Below are positions 19,373 through 26,934 of a stretch of DNA of 37,320 bases, one piece after another. Each line of letters starts with the position of its first letter. Position 1 is the stretch's first letter. The notes beneath the pieces are model-generated. The model was not told where the DNA came from. It did no database searches and was given only the letters and a program-made list of their open reading frames with translations. The position numbers and the translations under genes are program-made. The stretch is from Acidimicrobiales bacterium (lineage in GTDB: Bacteria; Actinomycetota; Acidimicrobiia; Acidimicrobiales; JAMCQF01): NCBI GenBank assembly GCA_027366675.1, contig DAHXND010000025.1, positions 1-37,320 of the forward strand. The letters run 5' to 3'.

Positions 19373-21018
19373 CATTCAAGCCTTCCCAGGCAGGTGGCGA
19401 GCAGCTCGTCCCGGAGAAGATAGCGACCGCTGCAGGCCGCCATGTTCTCGGCACCGGGAAGTGCGTGCAGATCGCTCCGGAAGAGCTGCCCGAGGCGGCA
19501 GATGCCCTTTCCCAGGCCGGTGCGCGCCTGGTGGACCTCAGCGGATGGCGCCTGGACAGCGACCGGGCTCGGGTGCTCCTGACCCTGGAGAGGTCAGGCT
19601 CCAGCCCCGCGGGCAGTGATCCAGGAGGCAAGTTGGTCGTGCTCGAAGCGGAGCTCCGTAACGGGCGCCTCGCCTACCCCTCTATAACGCCGGTCTTCAG
19701 GGTCGCGTCCTGGTACGAGCGGGCCCTGTATGACTCCACAGGGATCATGCCCGAAGGACACCCGAACCTGCTGCCGCTCTGGAAAGCGGAGGCTGGCGTT
19801 GCCCTTCCGCACCGCACATCGGGTGAGGGGGTATTCATGATTCCCTACGGCCCGGTGCGGTCCGGGATCTTCGAATCAGGCGCATACCTCGTGGAGACCC
19901 CTGGCGAGGAGATCTTGCACGTGCGCATCCTTCTTCACCACAAGCACAGGGGCATCGAGCGCCGGTTCACCGGTCTCGATCTTGGGAAAGGCCTTCTTCT
20001 CGCCGAGCGCGTGGAGGGCGTGGCTTCCGTGGCTCACGCCATAGCGTACGCCCAGGCGGTAGAGCGCCTATGCGGCATCGAGAGCACCCCGGGAACGGAC
20101 CTTACAAGGCTCGTCCTGGCAGAGCTGGAGCGTATCTCCAACCACCTGGACAGCTTCACGCGTGCAGCCGAGGCAGCAGGGCTGGCGGTGGCTGTCGCGC
20201 GCTTTTCCCACCACAAGGAACAGACCATGCGGCTGATGGCCGAGCTCTGCTCCAGCCGTTTCGGCCGCAACGGCGTAGCGATCGGCAGCCCTGGATACTT
20301 CCATATACCGGGCAGCATCCGGCGCGAGCTGGCGGATGCCTGGAAGCCAACGCTCGATGACCTCGAAGCCTTCTTCAAGACCCCCTCGATGGTCGACCGG
20401 CTCCGCTCTACCGGGCCTCTGGACAGCGGGCTGGCTCTGGCAGCCGGCGCGCTGGGTCCTGTAGGAAGAGCCTCAGGGGCGGGAGACGACGTGCGGCGCA
20501 CCCGCCCCTACGGGGCATATGGGCCGTCAATGGCTCATCCTGGGCATGGCTCTGGCACTCCTTCGAGCGGCGACACCCTGGCGGGCAGCCGTTCCAACGG
20601 CGGCGCGCTGGCGGGCACTCCTTCCAGCGGCGACGCCGTGGCGGCAGCGGACCAGGGCGATGCTCTCTCGCGCATGGCGGTGCGGGCGCGGGAGATATCG
20701 GAGTCCTTCAGGCTGCTGGAAGGCGCACTCGCCCGGCTCACGGACCTGCCGGCGATCAGCGAGGCTGAGGCCGCGCAGGTGGAGCGCCCCATACCACCGG
20801 CAGGCAGCATCGCTGCAGGATGGGCAGAGGCCCCCCAGGGAGAGGTCTTCTATCTCGTGGAGACCGGAGCGGACGGCCACCTGAGCCATGTCGTGGCGCG
20901 CTCGGCATCCTTCCATAACCTCGCCCTGTTCCCATCCACCTTCCAGGGGGACATACTTACCGACTTCGCCTTCATCGAGGCCAGCTTCGGCTGCTCCATA
21001 GCAGGAGCTGCACGCTGA
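19369..21018 (+). CDS. HyfG-like (NuoCD-type) large subunit lacking [NiFe] cysteines, operon 1
   Basis: GTG start at 19369 overlaps the upstream stop; PYGPVRSGIFESGAYLVETPGEEILHVRILLHHKHRGIERRFTG; ELERISNHLDSF; ERVEGVASVAHA where hydrogenases have a CxxC; C-terminus FIEASFGCSIAGAAR without DPCxxC. Confidence 0.9.
   Translation: MTFKPSQAGGEQLVPEKIATAAGRHVLGTGKCVQIAPEELPEAADALSQAGARLVDLSGWRLDSDRARVLLTLERSGSSPAGSDPGGKLVVLEAELRNGRLAYPSITPVFRVASWYERALYDSTGIMPEGHPNLLPLWKAEAGVALPHRTSGEGVFMIPYGPVRSGIFESGAYLVETPGEEILHVRILLHHKHRGIERRFTGLDLGKGLLLAERVEGVASVAHAIAYAQAVERLCGIESTPGTDLTRLVLAELERISNHLDSFTRAAEAAGLAVAVARFSHHKEQTMRLMAELCSSRFGRNGVAIGSPGYFHIPGSIRRELADAWKPTLDDLEAFFKTPSMVDRLRSTGPLDSGLALAAGALGPVGRASGAGDDVRRTRPYGAYGPSMAHPGHGSGTPSSGDTLAGSRSNGGALAGTPSSGDAVAAADQGDALSRMAVRAREISESFRLLEGALARLTDLPAISEAEAAQVERPIPPAGSIAAGWAEAPQGEVFYLVETGADGHLSHVVARSASFHNLALFPSTFQGDILTDFAFIEASFGCSIAGAAR
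20560..20655 (+). repeat. 30-bp minisatellite x3 inside hyfG-1
   Basis: ggcactccttcgagcggcgacaccctggcg / ggcagccgttccaacggcggcgcgctggcg / ggcactccttccagcggcgacgccgtggcg; protein GTPSSGDTLAGSRSNGGALAGTPSSGDAVA. Confidence 0.9.
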
Positions 21019-21857
21019 TGGGCTGGCTCGGCCGCGGGCTCAGGCACGGTATCGTAACGACACCCTATCCACGAAAGCCGGACGGCTACGGAGAGCACTT
21101 CGCTGCGACCGTAGTCGTCCGCGCGAACGGCGAACCCTCTACGGCCACTCCGCCAGCTACCGAGCTGTGCCCGACGCGGGCGATACAGGAGAGCAAGGGG
21201 CGCGTCCAGCTCGACCAGGGGCGCTGCATATGCTGCCTCCGCTGCGTGAAAGCCGATCCGCATGTATTCGCCTCCAGTCCCGATACGGAGAGCGCCACCC
21301 TCTCCAGCCGAGCCCTCATCTCCCCTTCGCCGCCGGATATCTCCGAGGACGTCGAGCTCCTGCGCCAGTCGCTTGGCAGGCGAGCTCGGGCACTGCGTCG
21401 ATCCATCCACATCCGCCACATAGACCTGGGCTCCGACGGCTCAGAGGAGTGGGAGATAGCAGCGCTCACGAACCCCGTCTACGACGTGAACCGCCTCGGG
21501 ATCTTCTTCACTGCCAGCCCGAGGCACGCTGACATAGCCCTCGTCACCGGGATGGGTGCGCCCGGTATGGCAGGCCCCCTCGCACGCACCCTGGAGGCCA
21601 TGGCCCGCCCCGTCGTCGTGGTGGCCGTCGGGGTCGATGCGTTGAGCGGCGGCATGGTTGCCCCCGGGCATGGCTTCAAGCCCCTCGCAGAAGCCGTCCC
21701 CGGCCATCACTCGCCTATCCCAGATATAGTGGTTCCCGGTTCCCCACCCAGTCCCTTCGCGATATTACATGGTCTGCTGCTTGCAATGGGCAGGCTGTCG
21801 CCCGGACAGGCGACGGGACCCGATAACGCTACGGTGGACAGGGGAGCCAGCCGATGA
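21018..21857 (+). CDS. Fused HyfH-like ferredoxin + HyfI/NuoB-like small subunit lacking proximal cluster cysteines, operon 1
   Basis: 279 aa; N-terminal ELCPTRAI...GRCICCLRCVKADP (one [4Fe-4S] set) followed by NuoB-like NPVYDVNRLGIFFTASPRHADIALVTG...VVAVGVDALSGG...VVPGSPPSPFAILHGLLLAMGRL. Confidence 0.88.
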   Translation: MGWLGRGLRHGIVTTPYPRKPDGYGEHFAATVVVRANGEPSTATPPATELCPTRAIQESKGRVQLDQGRCICCLRCVKADPHVFASSPDTESATLSSRALISPSPPDISEDVELLRQSLGRRARALRRSIHIRHIDLGSDGSEEWEIAALTNPVYDVNRLGIFFTASPRHADIALVTGMGAPGMAGPLARTLEAMARPVVVVAVGVDALSGGMVAPGHGFKPLAEAVPGHHSPIPDIVVPGSPPSPFAILHGLLLAMGRLSPGQATGPDNATVDRGASR

Positions 21858-23902
21858 TCACCTCGCTCCTCGCAGCCGGGCTCTGCGCAGAGCTCCTGGC
21901 CATGGCCGTCCTCGCGATCGCGCGAAGCGGTGGCCTCTGGTCCAGGGCGAGCCTCTGGACAGCCTCGGGAGGCGCTGGACTGCTGGCTTCCTGTGGCTTC
22001 CTGGCTGCGCTGCGTCATGGGGAGGAAGCCCACCCCCCCGCACTGCACCTCGGCTACCTACTCGCCTTCGGCCACACGCTTCTCCTGGTGGACCACCTGA
22101 GCGGGGGGTTCCTCGCGCTGTGCGGCACCCTCGCCACAGTGCTGCTCGCGGTCACCGCGGCTGGACCCAGGCAGCCGAGAATGCTCGCTCTATCGTCTGC
22201 CCTGGTCGTATTCAGCCTGGGAGTCGTGATCACTTCGGGCGACACGTTCAGCTTCCTCTTCGGATGGGAGCTGCTGACCCTCGCCTTCTTTGCCCTTTCC
22301 AGCATGGATCGCAACCAGACTGGGAGCATCGCGGCCGGGTGGGCAACTGTGAGCCTGGGCAAGGCAAGTGGTGCCGCCCTCCTGATCGGTTTCCTCCTTC
22401 TCGATGCGTCGACCCACCACTTCGCCTTGGCCGCCTGGCACAGCGTGCCCGGTGGCACCCTGCGAGATGTGGCATGGGTGCTACTGATCGCCGGCTTCGG
22501 CGCGAAGATCGGCCTGGTCCCCTTCCACGTCTGGATGCACAGGGGCTACGCGGCTGCACCTCGCTCAGCCAGGGCACTCATGGCCGGTGTTGCCGTAAAT
22601 GCGGGCTTCTATGGCATGTGGAGATCCTTCTCCCTGCTGGGGCCCCCAGCTCATTGGATCGCCGGCCTGGTCGTGGTGCTGGGTGGCATCGGCGCTATCA
22701 CGGGCATGCTGCAGGCCGCAGCCCAGCGCGACCTTGCGCGCCTCGTGGCGTACTCGAGCGTGGAGAATGCCGGGCTCATCACAGCGGCATACGGTCTCGC
22801 TCTCGTGGGAGCGTCCTACCACCAACCCCTGCTCGTAACGGTTGGCCTGCTGGCCGCGACCCTCCAGGTCGTCACGCACGCCATAGCGAAGTCCGCCCTC
22901 TACCTCGGCACCGATGCGATAGAGCGCGACTACGGCACTACCTCTCTGGACAAGATCACCGGGGCCATCCATGTGGCTCCTGCGAGCACGACTGCCATGC
23001 TCGTAGGAGGCTTCGCCATGGCAGGCCTGCCGCCTACCATAGGCTTCGTCTCGGAGTGGTTCATACTCGAGGCATTCCTCCAGCAGTTCCGTGTCCACGG
23101 CTTGGCCATACACCTGGCCATGGCCGTGGGAGGTGCCCTCGTGGCACTAACGGCAGGGCTGGCAGCGTTCACGTTCACTCGCCTCCTCGGGCTGACCCTT
23201 CTCGGACGCCGGCGCCCCGGGGCTGAGCTCGCCACGGTTGCCGGGAGAAGGCGTCGTGACCGCCAGGTCCGTGCTGGAGCATCTGCCGGGCTCCTGGTTG
23301 GCCTGGTCGGCATGGCCGTTGTAAGTCCCTGGGAGATACGTTTCCTCGCGGATGCCCTTTCACCTGTTACACCGAGATCTTCGACGCGCCTTGCCCTGGC
23401 AAGCCCCTGGGTGCTCCATCCCGTCTACGCGGGCTTCTCGATCCTCTCGCCGTCCTGGTTCGCCCTGGCTCTCGTCGTGGGGTTCGCCGGCGTAGCCCTT
23501 CTCACGTGGGTCCTCTCGGGGGGCCGTGTCCTGCGGGTTCGCAGGGTCCCCGCCTGGCGCTCGGCAAGCGATCCAGTGGAGCTGTCCACCCGGTACTCCT
23601 CGACTGGTTTCACGGGCGTTCTTCGGAACGTTCTGGCGAACGTGCTGAGAACCCGCCGCAGCCTGACGCCGTCCACCCTGGCAAGCAGCACCGCAAGCGA
23701 CGAAGCTACGGCAACGAGAGCTTCCTACGCCTCAGCCGTGGAGGACGTGACCGAGACATTCGGCTACCGGCCCGCCCTCAGGTCACTCGGCTGGCTGGCG
23801 CGCTGGGCGAGCAGGCTGCAGTCGGGCAACCTGGCCTCCTACCTGGCAGCCATGCTGCTCGTCGCCATAGCCCTGCTGGCCGTGGTAGCTGGGTTGCACT
23901 GA
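21854..23902 (+). CDS. HyfB-like NuoLMN antiporter-type subunit, operon 1
   Basis: 682 aa; FGWELLTLAFFALSS; FGAKIGLVPFHVWMHRGYAAAPRSARALMAGVAVNAGFYGMWR; C-terminal TM helix. Confidence 0.9.
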   Translation: MITSLLAAGLCAELLAMAVLAIARSGGLWSRASLWTASGGAGLLASCGFLAALRHGEEAHPPALHLGYLLAFGHTLLLVDHLSGGFLALCGTLATVLLAVTAAGPRQPRMLALSSALVVFSLGVVITSGDTFSFLFGWELLTLAFFALSSMDRNQTGSIAAGWATVSLGKASGAALLIGFLLLDASTHHFALAAWHSVPGGTLRDVAWVLLIAGFGAKIGLVPFHVWMHRGYAAAPRSARALMAGVAVNAGFYGMWRSFSLLGPPAHWIAGLVVVLGGIGAITGMLQAAAQRDLARLVAYSSVENAGLITAAYGLALVGASYHQPLLVTVGLLAATLQVVTHAIAKSALYLGTDAIERDYGTTSLDKITGAIHVAPASTTAMLVGGFAMAGLPPTIGFVSEWFILEAFLQQFRVHGLAIHLAMAVGGALVALTAGLAAFTFTRLLGLTLLGRRRPGAELATVAGRRRRDRQVRAGASAGLLVGLVGMAVVSPWEIRFLADALSPVTPRSSTRLALASPWVLHPVYAGFSILSPSWFALALVVGFAGVALLTWVLSGGRVLRVRRVPAWRSASDPVELSTRYSSTGFTGVLRNVLANVLRTRRSLTPSTLASSTASDEATATRASYASAVEDVTETFGYRPALRSLGWLARWASRLQSGNLASYLAAMLLVAIALLAVVAGLH

Positions 23903-23913
23903 GCTGCGCTGCC

Positions 23914-23952
23914 GAGATCGGCCCTGGCGCGACCGATCGGCCCTGGCGCGAC
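23914..23952. repeat. 19-bp tandem repeat x2 downstream of operon 1
   Basis: gatcggccctggcgcgacc repeated. Confidence 0.8.
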
Positions 23953-23991
23953 CGAGAGGAAACGCTGCCAGCGTGAAGAGCAGCTCGACGT

Positions 23992-24879
23992 TCAGATCAT
24001 GAATCCCATGGAGGTGACGACGCGCCTGCCCAGCTCCTCGTCACCGGTTATATGCACACGCCCCGCTTCCAGGTATCCGAGGGGCTCACCCCTTCCGAGG
24101 CCCAGGCAGCAGAACACCTCGGTGTCACAGGTGATCCTCGCAGCAGCCTCCACCTGGGACGGCGAGCGTCCTACCGGAGGCGAGGTGGCAACCGGCGCTT
24201 CTCCGGGCCGGAGAAGCAGGTGAGCGCGCCCGTCCTCGACGACAGCAGTTACCTCGCGAACCACCGGACCTGTCACCTCCCAGGTCACTGACGTGCCGTC
24301 GGGTGGCGCCACGAGCTTGCCGAGCACGTATGGCATAGCGTCGATCACGCGATCCACCGACAGCTCCGCCACCGGGCCGTTCAAGTGGCCCGGGCGGCAC
24401 GTAGCCCTGCGCACGTCCTGCTCGTGAGCCCAGCAGTCGAACGCCCTGACCTCCATGAAGGTGAAGTAGGGAACCTGGCCAATGGGGCTCCAGCCGACCC
24501 TGGCCAGATCATCAGCCGTCATTCCACGAAGCATCTCGAGGCGCTCCGAGGTGACCTCCCTGAGCTCCACCAGGATGTCTGGTCCGCTCGCACCGCGCCT
24601 GGCTGCGATCCAGGCTTCGTTCGCCGCCCCGATAGGGTTCTTCACATGAGCCCCGTAGGGCTCTGCAGCCGCCGGCGCGCTCTCGCCCATGAGCATCCGC
24701 TCTGTGCCGATCACATGGGAGTAGTTGTCCTTAACTTCCCAGCCCGGGCAGTCCGTGGAACGCCCCCAATCTGCGTCTACCAGGGTCTCCCCCAGGTCGG
24801 CGAGCGATCCCCATACCTCCTCCAGCAGGGACACCACCCGGGACTTCGGATCCGATGACAGCACTCTCATGGAGTGCAA
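23992..24879 (-). CDS. Maleylpyruvate isomerase family (mycothiol-dependent/DinB-like fold) protein
   Basis: 295 aa; LVDADWGRSTDCPGWEVKDNYSHVIGTERMLMGE...FMEVRAFDCWAHEQDVRRATCRPGHLNGPVAELSVDRVIDAMPYVLGK typical of TIGR03083-type proteins. Confidence 0.85.
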   Translation of the reverse strand: MHSMRVLSSDPKSRVVSLLEEVWGSLADLGETLVDADWGRSTDCPGWEVKDNYSHVIGTERMLMGESAPAAAEPYGAHVKNPIGAANEAWIAARRGASGPDILVELREVTSERLEMLRGMTADDLARVGWSPIGQVPYFTFMEVRAFDCWAHEQDVRRATCRPGHLNGPVAELSVDRVIDAMPYVLGKLVAPPDGTSVTWEVTGPVVREVTAVVEDGRAHLLLRPGEAPVATSPPVGRSPSQVEAAARITCDTEVFCCLGLGRGEPLGYLEAGRVHITGDEELGRRVVTSMGFMI

Positions 24880-24907
24880 TCTAGACCGCGCCAGGGCTCT
24901 CGAACCT

Positions 24908-24923
24908 GGTAACGGTACTTACC
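24908..24923. promoter_or_regulatory. Possible operator palindrome upstream of the maleylpyruvate-isomerase-like gene
   Basis: GGTAA-cggtac-TTACC within acctGGTAAcggtacTTACCggtgg; 29 nt upstream of the start codon. Confidence 0.35.
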
Positions 24924-25048
24924 GGTGGCAAGCACCGCGCGTTCCCCCGTAAGGCTATGCGGATGCAGCACGCCGGGGCAGCCATAGGAGCACCGTTCTG
25001 TTGCACCTGAGCGCCATCAACGCCCCAGACGACGAGGGCGCCGGGTGC

Positions 25049-25077
25049 GCACCAGGCAGAGTGGTTCTGCCTGGTGC
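25049..25077. other. Perfect 12-bp inverted repeat with 5-nt loop
   Basis: GCACCAGGCAGA-GTGGT-TCTGCCTGGTGC; no T-tract follows. Confidence 0.9.
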
Positions 25078-25134
25078 CGCAGATCTACCACCTGCCGCGG
25101 CGAAGCGGCGCTCCCTACCGCGAGCCAGGCGTCG

Positions 25135-25143
25135 TGCTACTAT
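25135..25143 (+). promoter_or_regulatory. Candidate extended -10 element (TGCTACTAT) upstream of operon 2
   Basis: TGn-TAnnnT pattern 113 nt before the GTG start; no convincing -35. Confidence 0.35.
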
Positions 25144-25190
25144 CGGGGTACGCGATGAGGCCCGCGTCATGCAGGGCAGTTGGGGACTGC

Positions 25191-25207
25191 TGATGGCTTC
25201 TATCTGA
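25191..25207 (+). promoter_or_regulatory. Shared 17-bp leader element, copy 2 (mini-ORF M-A-S-I-stop)
   Basis: TGATGGCTTCTATCTGA, 48 nt before hyfC-2 GTG. Confidence 0.5.
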
Positions 25208-25255
25208 CGTCTGGACAGTGACGACCAAGGATGCCGGATCGAAGGAGGCTGGATC

Positions 25256-26224
25256 GTGCGCAGCGGTGTCGCAGTGCCAGTAGTCCTCCAGGTGCTCCAG
25301 AGCCTCGTCGTCATAGTGTTCGCGCCGCTGTACGTCGGGGTGATCACGAAGGCCGAAGCCGTCGTAACCTCCCGACGAGGCCCGAGCGTCCTCCAGCCCT
25401 ACTTCGACCTGGCCAAGCTCCTCCGCAAGGGTTCGACGATCAGCGACCAGGCGTCATGGGTCTACCGCGGCGCCCCGTTCGTCGTCTTTGCCTGCTACAT
25501 CACAGTGTCAGCGATCGTGCCGATCATCACCTCGGTGCCGCTGCCCCTGGCCTTTCTGGCCGACCTCATCGGGGGAGCGTTCGTGCTCACGCTGGCGTCG
25601 TTCTCGACCACGCTGGCGGCGATGGACACCGCCAGCCCGTACGGGGGCCTCGGGGCGAGCCGGGCGTCGTGGATCGGCAGCCTGGTCGAGCCGGCGCTCA
25701 TCCTCGTGTTCTTCACGGTCGGCGTCCTCTCCGCCTCGGACAACCCCTACCTCATGAACCACGCCGTGAGGGCCTCGCCGTACGCGCTGGTGCTGCCCGC
25801 CCACCTCCTCGGGACGCTGGCGTTCTTCATGATCGTGCTGGTGGAGAACGGCCGCATGCCGATCGAGAGCCCCGGGGTCAGCACCGAGATATCCATGATC
25901 GAAGAGGGACGCGTCCTCGAGTACTCGGGCCGGCACTACGCGCTCATGCGATGGGGCTCGTGGATGAAGTTCTTCCTCATGTCGTCGATCTTCATGAACG
26001 TGTTCCTCCTCCCGTGGGGGCTCGGCGGGAGCGCCGAGAGCCTCGCTGGCGGCCTCCTGGCCATCCCCGTGCTCTTGGGCAAGCTGGCGATCTGCGCGTT
26101 CGTCGTCATCGTCATCGACACCTCGTTCGCGAAGCTGCGCTTCTTCCGCATCGCCGAGTTCGTCGGGGCGGCGTTCCTGATCGCGCTCATCGGTGTCGTG
26201 AGCTCCTACATCGTGAGCGTGTGA
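25256..26224 (+). CDS. HyfC/NuoH-like membrane subunit, operon 2
   Basis: 322 aa, GTG start with GGAGG 7 nt upstream; SRRGPSVLQPYFDLAKLLRKG; ENGRMPIESPGVSTEISMIEEGRVLEYSGRHYALMRWG. Confidence 0.94.
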   Translation: MRSGVAVPVVLQVLQSLVVIVFAPLYVGVITKAEAVVTSRRGPSVLQPYFDLAKLLRKGSTISDQASWVYRGAPFVVFACYITVSAIVPIITSVPLPLAFLADLIGGAFVLTLASFSTTLAAMDTASPYGGLGASRASWIGSLVEPALILVFFTVGVLSASDNPYLMNHAVRASPYALVLPAHLLGTLAFFMIVLVENGRMPIESPGVSTEISMIEEGRVLEYSGRHYALMRWGSWMKFFLMSSIFMNVFLLPWGLGGSAESLAGGLLAIPVLLGKLAICAFVVIVIDTSFAKLRFFRIAEFVGAAFLIALIGVVSSYIVSV

Positions 26225-26934
26225 TGGGCTCGCTCGTCTCGCCGACGGTGCTGGGCGTGGTCCAGAGCCTCTCGTCGAGCTCGCTGGCCGGCACGCTCGT
26301 CACCTTGAGCTCGGTGCTCATGCTGCTGGCGGCGTTCGCGTGCCTCGGCTCGAAGCTCTTCAACCGCTACGTCGTCTACTACGGGTTCCAGTCGATCGCG
26401 CTGTCGTTCGCCGCCGCGGTCGTCGCCTACCACTACGACAGCGGGGAGCTTTGGGCGCTGGCGGCGATCACCTTGATGATCAAAGGCATCGCCATTCCCA
26501 TCGCCGCGCGCCGGCTCCTGCTCCAGCGCCTGGACCTGCGCCGCGACGTCGCGGTGTCGACGGGCCTGTCGACGTCGTTGATGATCGGCGCCGTGCTGAC
26601 CGGGTTCTCCTTCCTCGTGATCCAGCCCCAGGACCTCCCCCACGGCGCGATCTCGTCCTCGGCCGTCCCGCTCTCCACTGCGCTCGTGCTCATCGGCGCC
26701 CTCTGCATGGTGGTGCGACGGCACACGATCGCGCAGCTCATCGGCTGGCTCATCACCGAGAACGGCGTGTTCCTCGGAGCGATCACCTTGGCATCGACCT
26801 TCCCCTTCATCGTCGAGGCAGGGGTCTTCCTCGACCTCGTGGCTGCGGTGCTCATCATGGTCGTGTACGTCTCGGGCATCACCCGCCAGCTGGCGGAAGC
26901 CACCGCCGCCGAGCTGCGTGAGCTACGGGGATGA
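26224..26934 (+). CDS. HyfE-like (NuoK-like) membrane subunit, operon 2
   Basis: ATG overlaps hyfC-2 stop (TGATG); 236 aa; IGWLITENGVFLGAITLASTFPFIVEAGVFLDLVAAVLIM. Confidence 0.92.
   Translation: MGSLVSPTVLGVVQSLSSSSLAGTLVTLSSVLMLLAAFACLGSKLFNRYVVYYGFQSIALSFAAAVVAYHYDSGELWALAAITLMIKGIAIPIAARRLLLQRLDLRRDVAVSTGLSTSLMIGAVLTGFSFLVIQPQDLPHGAISSSAVPLSTALVLIGALCMVVRRHTIAQLIGWLITENGVFLGAITLASTFPFIVEAGVFLDLVAAVLIMVVYVSGITRQLAEATAAELRELRG

Noticed and set aside
21018-21857. hyfHI-1 as a pseudogene
   Set aside because: Intact frame with start/stop overlaps to neighbours, strong conservation outside the cysteines and retained ferredoxin cysteines argue against simple decay, though relaxed selection is not excluded.
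21769-23226. 485 aa ORF overlapping hyfB-1, and similar ORFs at 25231-26190, 27379-28503, 28637-29940 and 30408-30800
   Set aside because: Alternate-frame ORFs rich in Arg/Pro/Gly/Ala that overlap well-supported subunits; several only run into the true frame of the next gene.
24880-24960. Possible tRNA-like segment near gttcccccgtaagg
   Set aside because: Could not fold a cloverleaf or identify a T-loop consensus.
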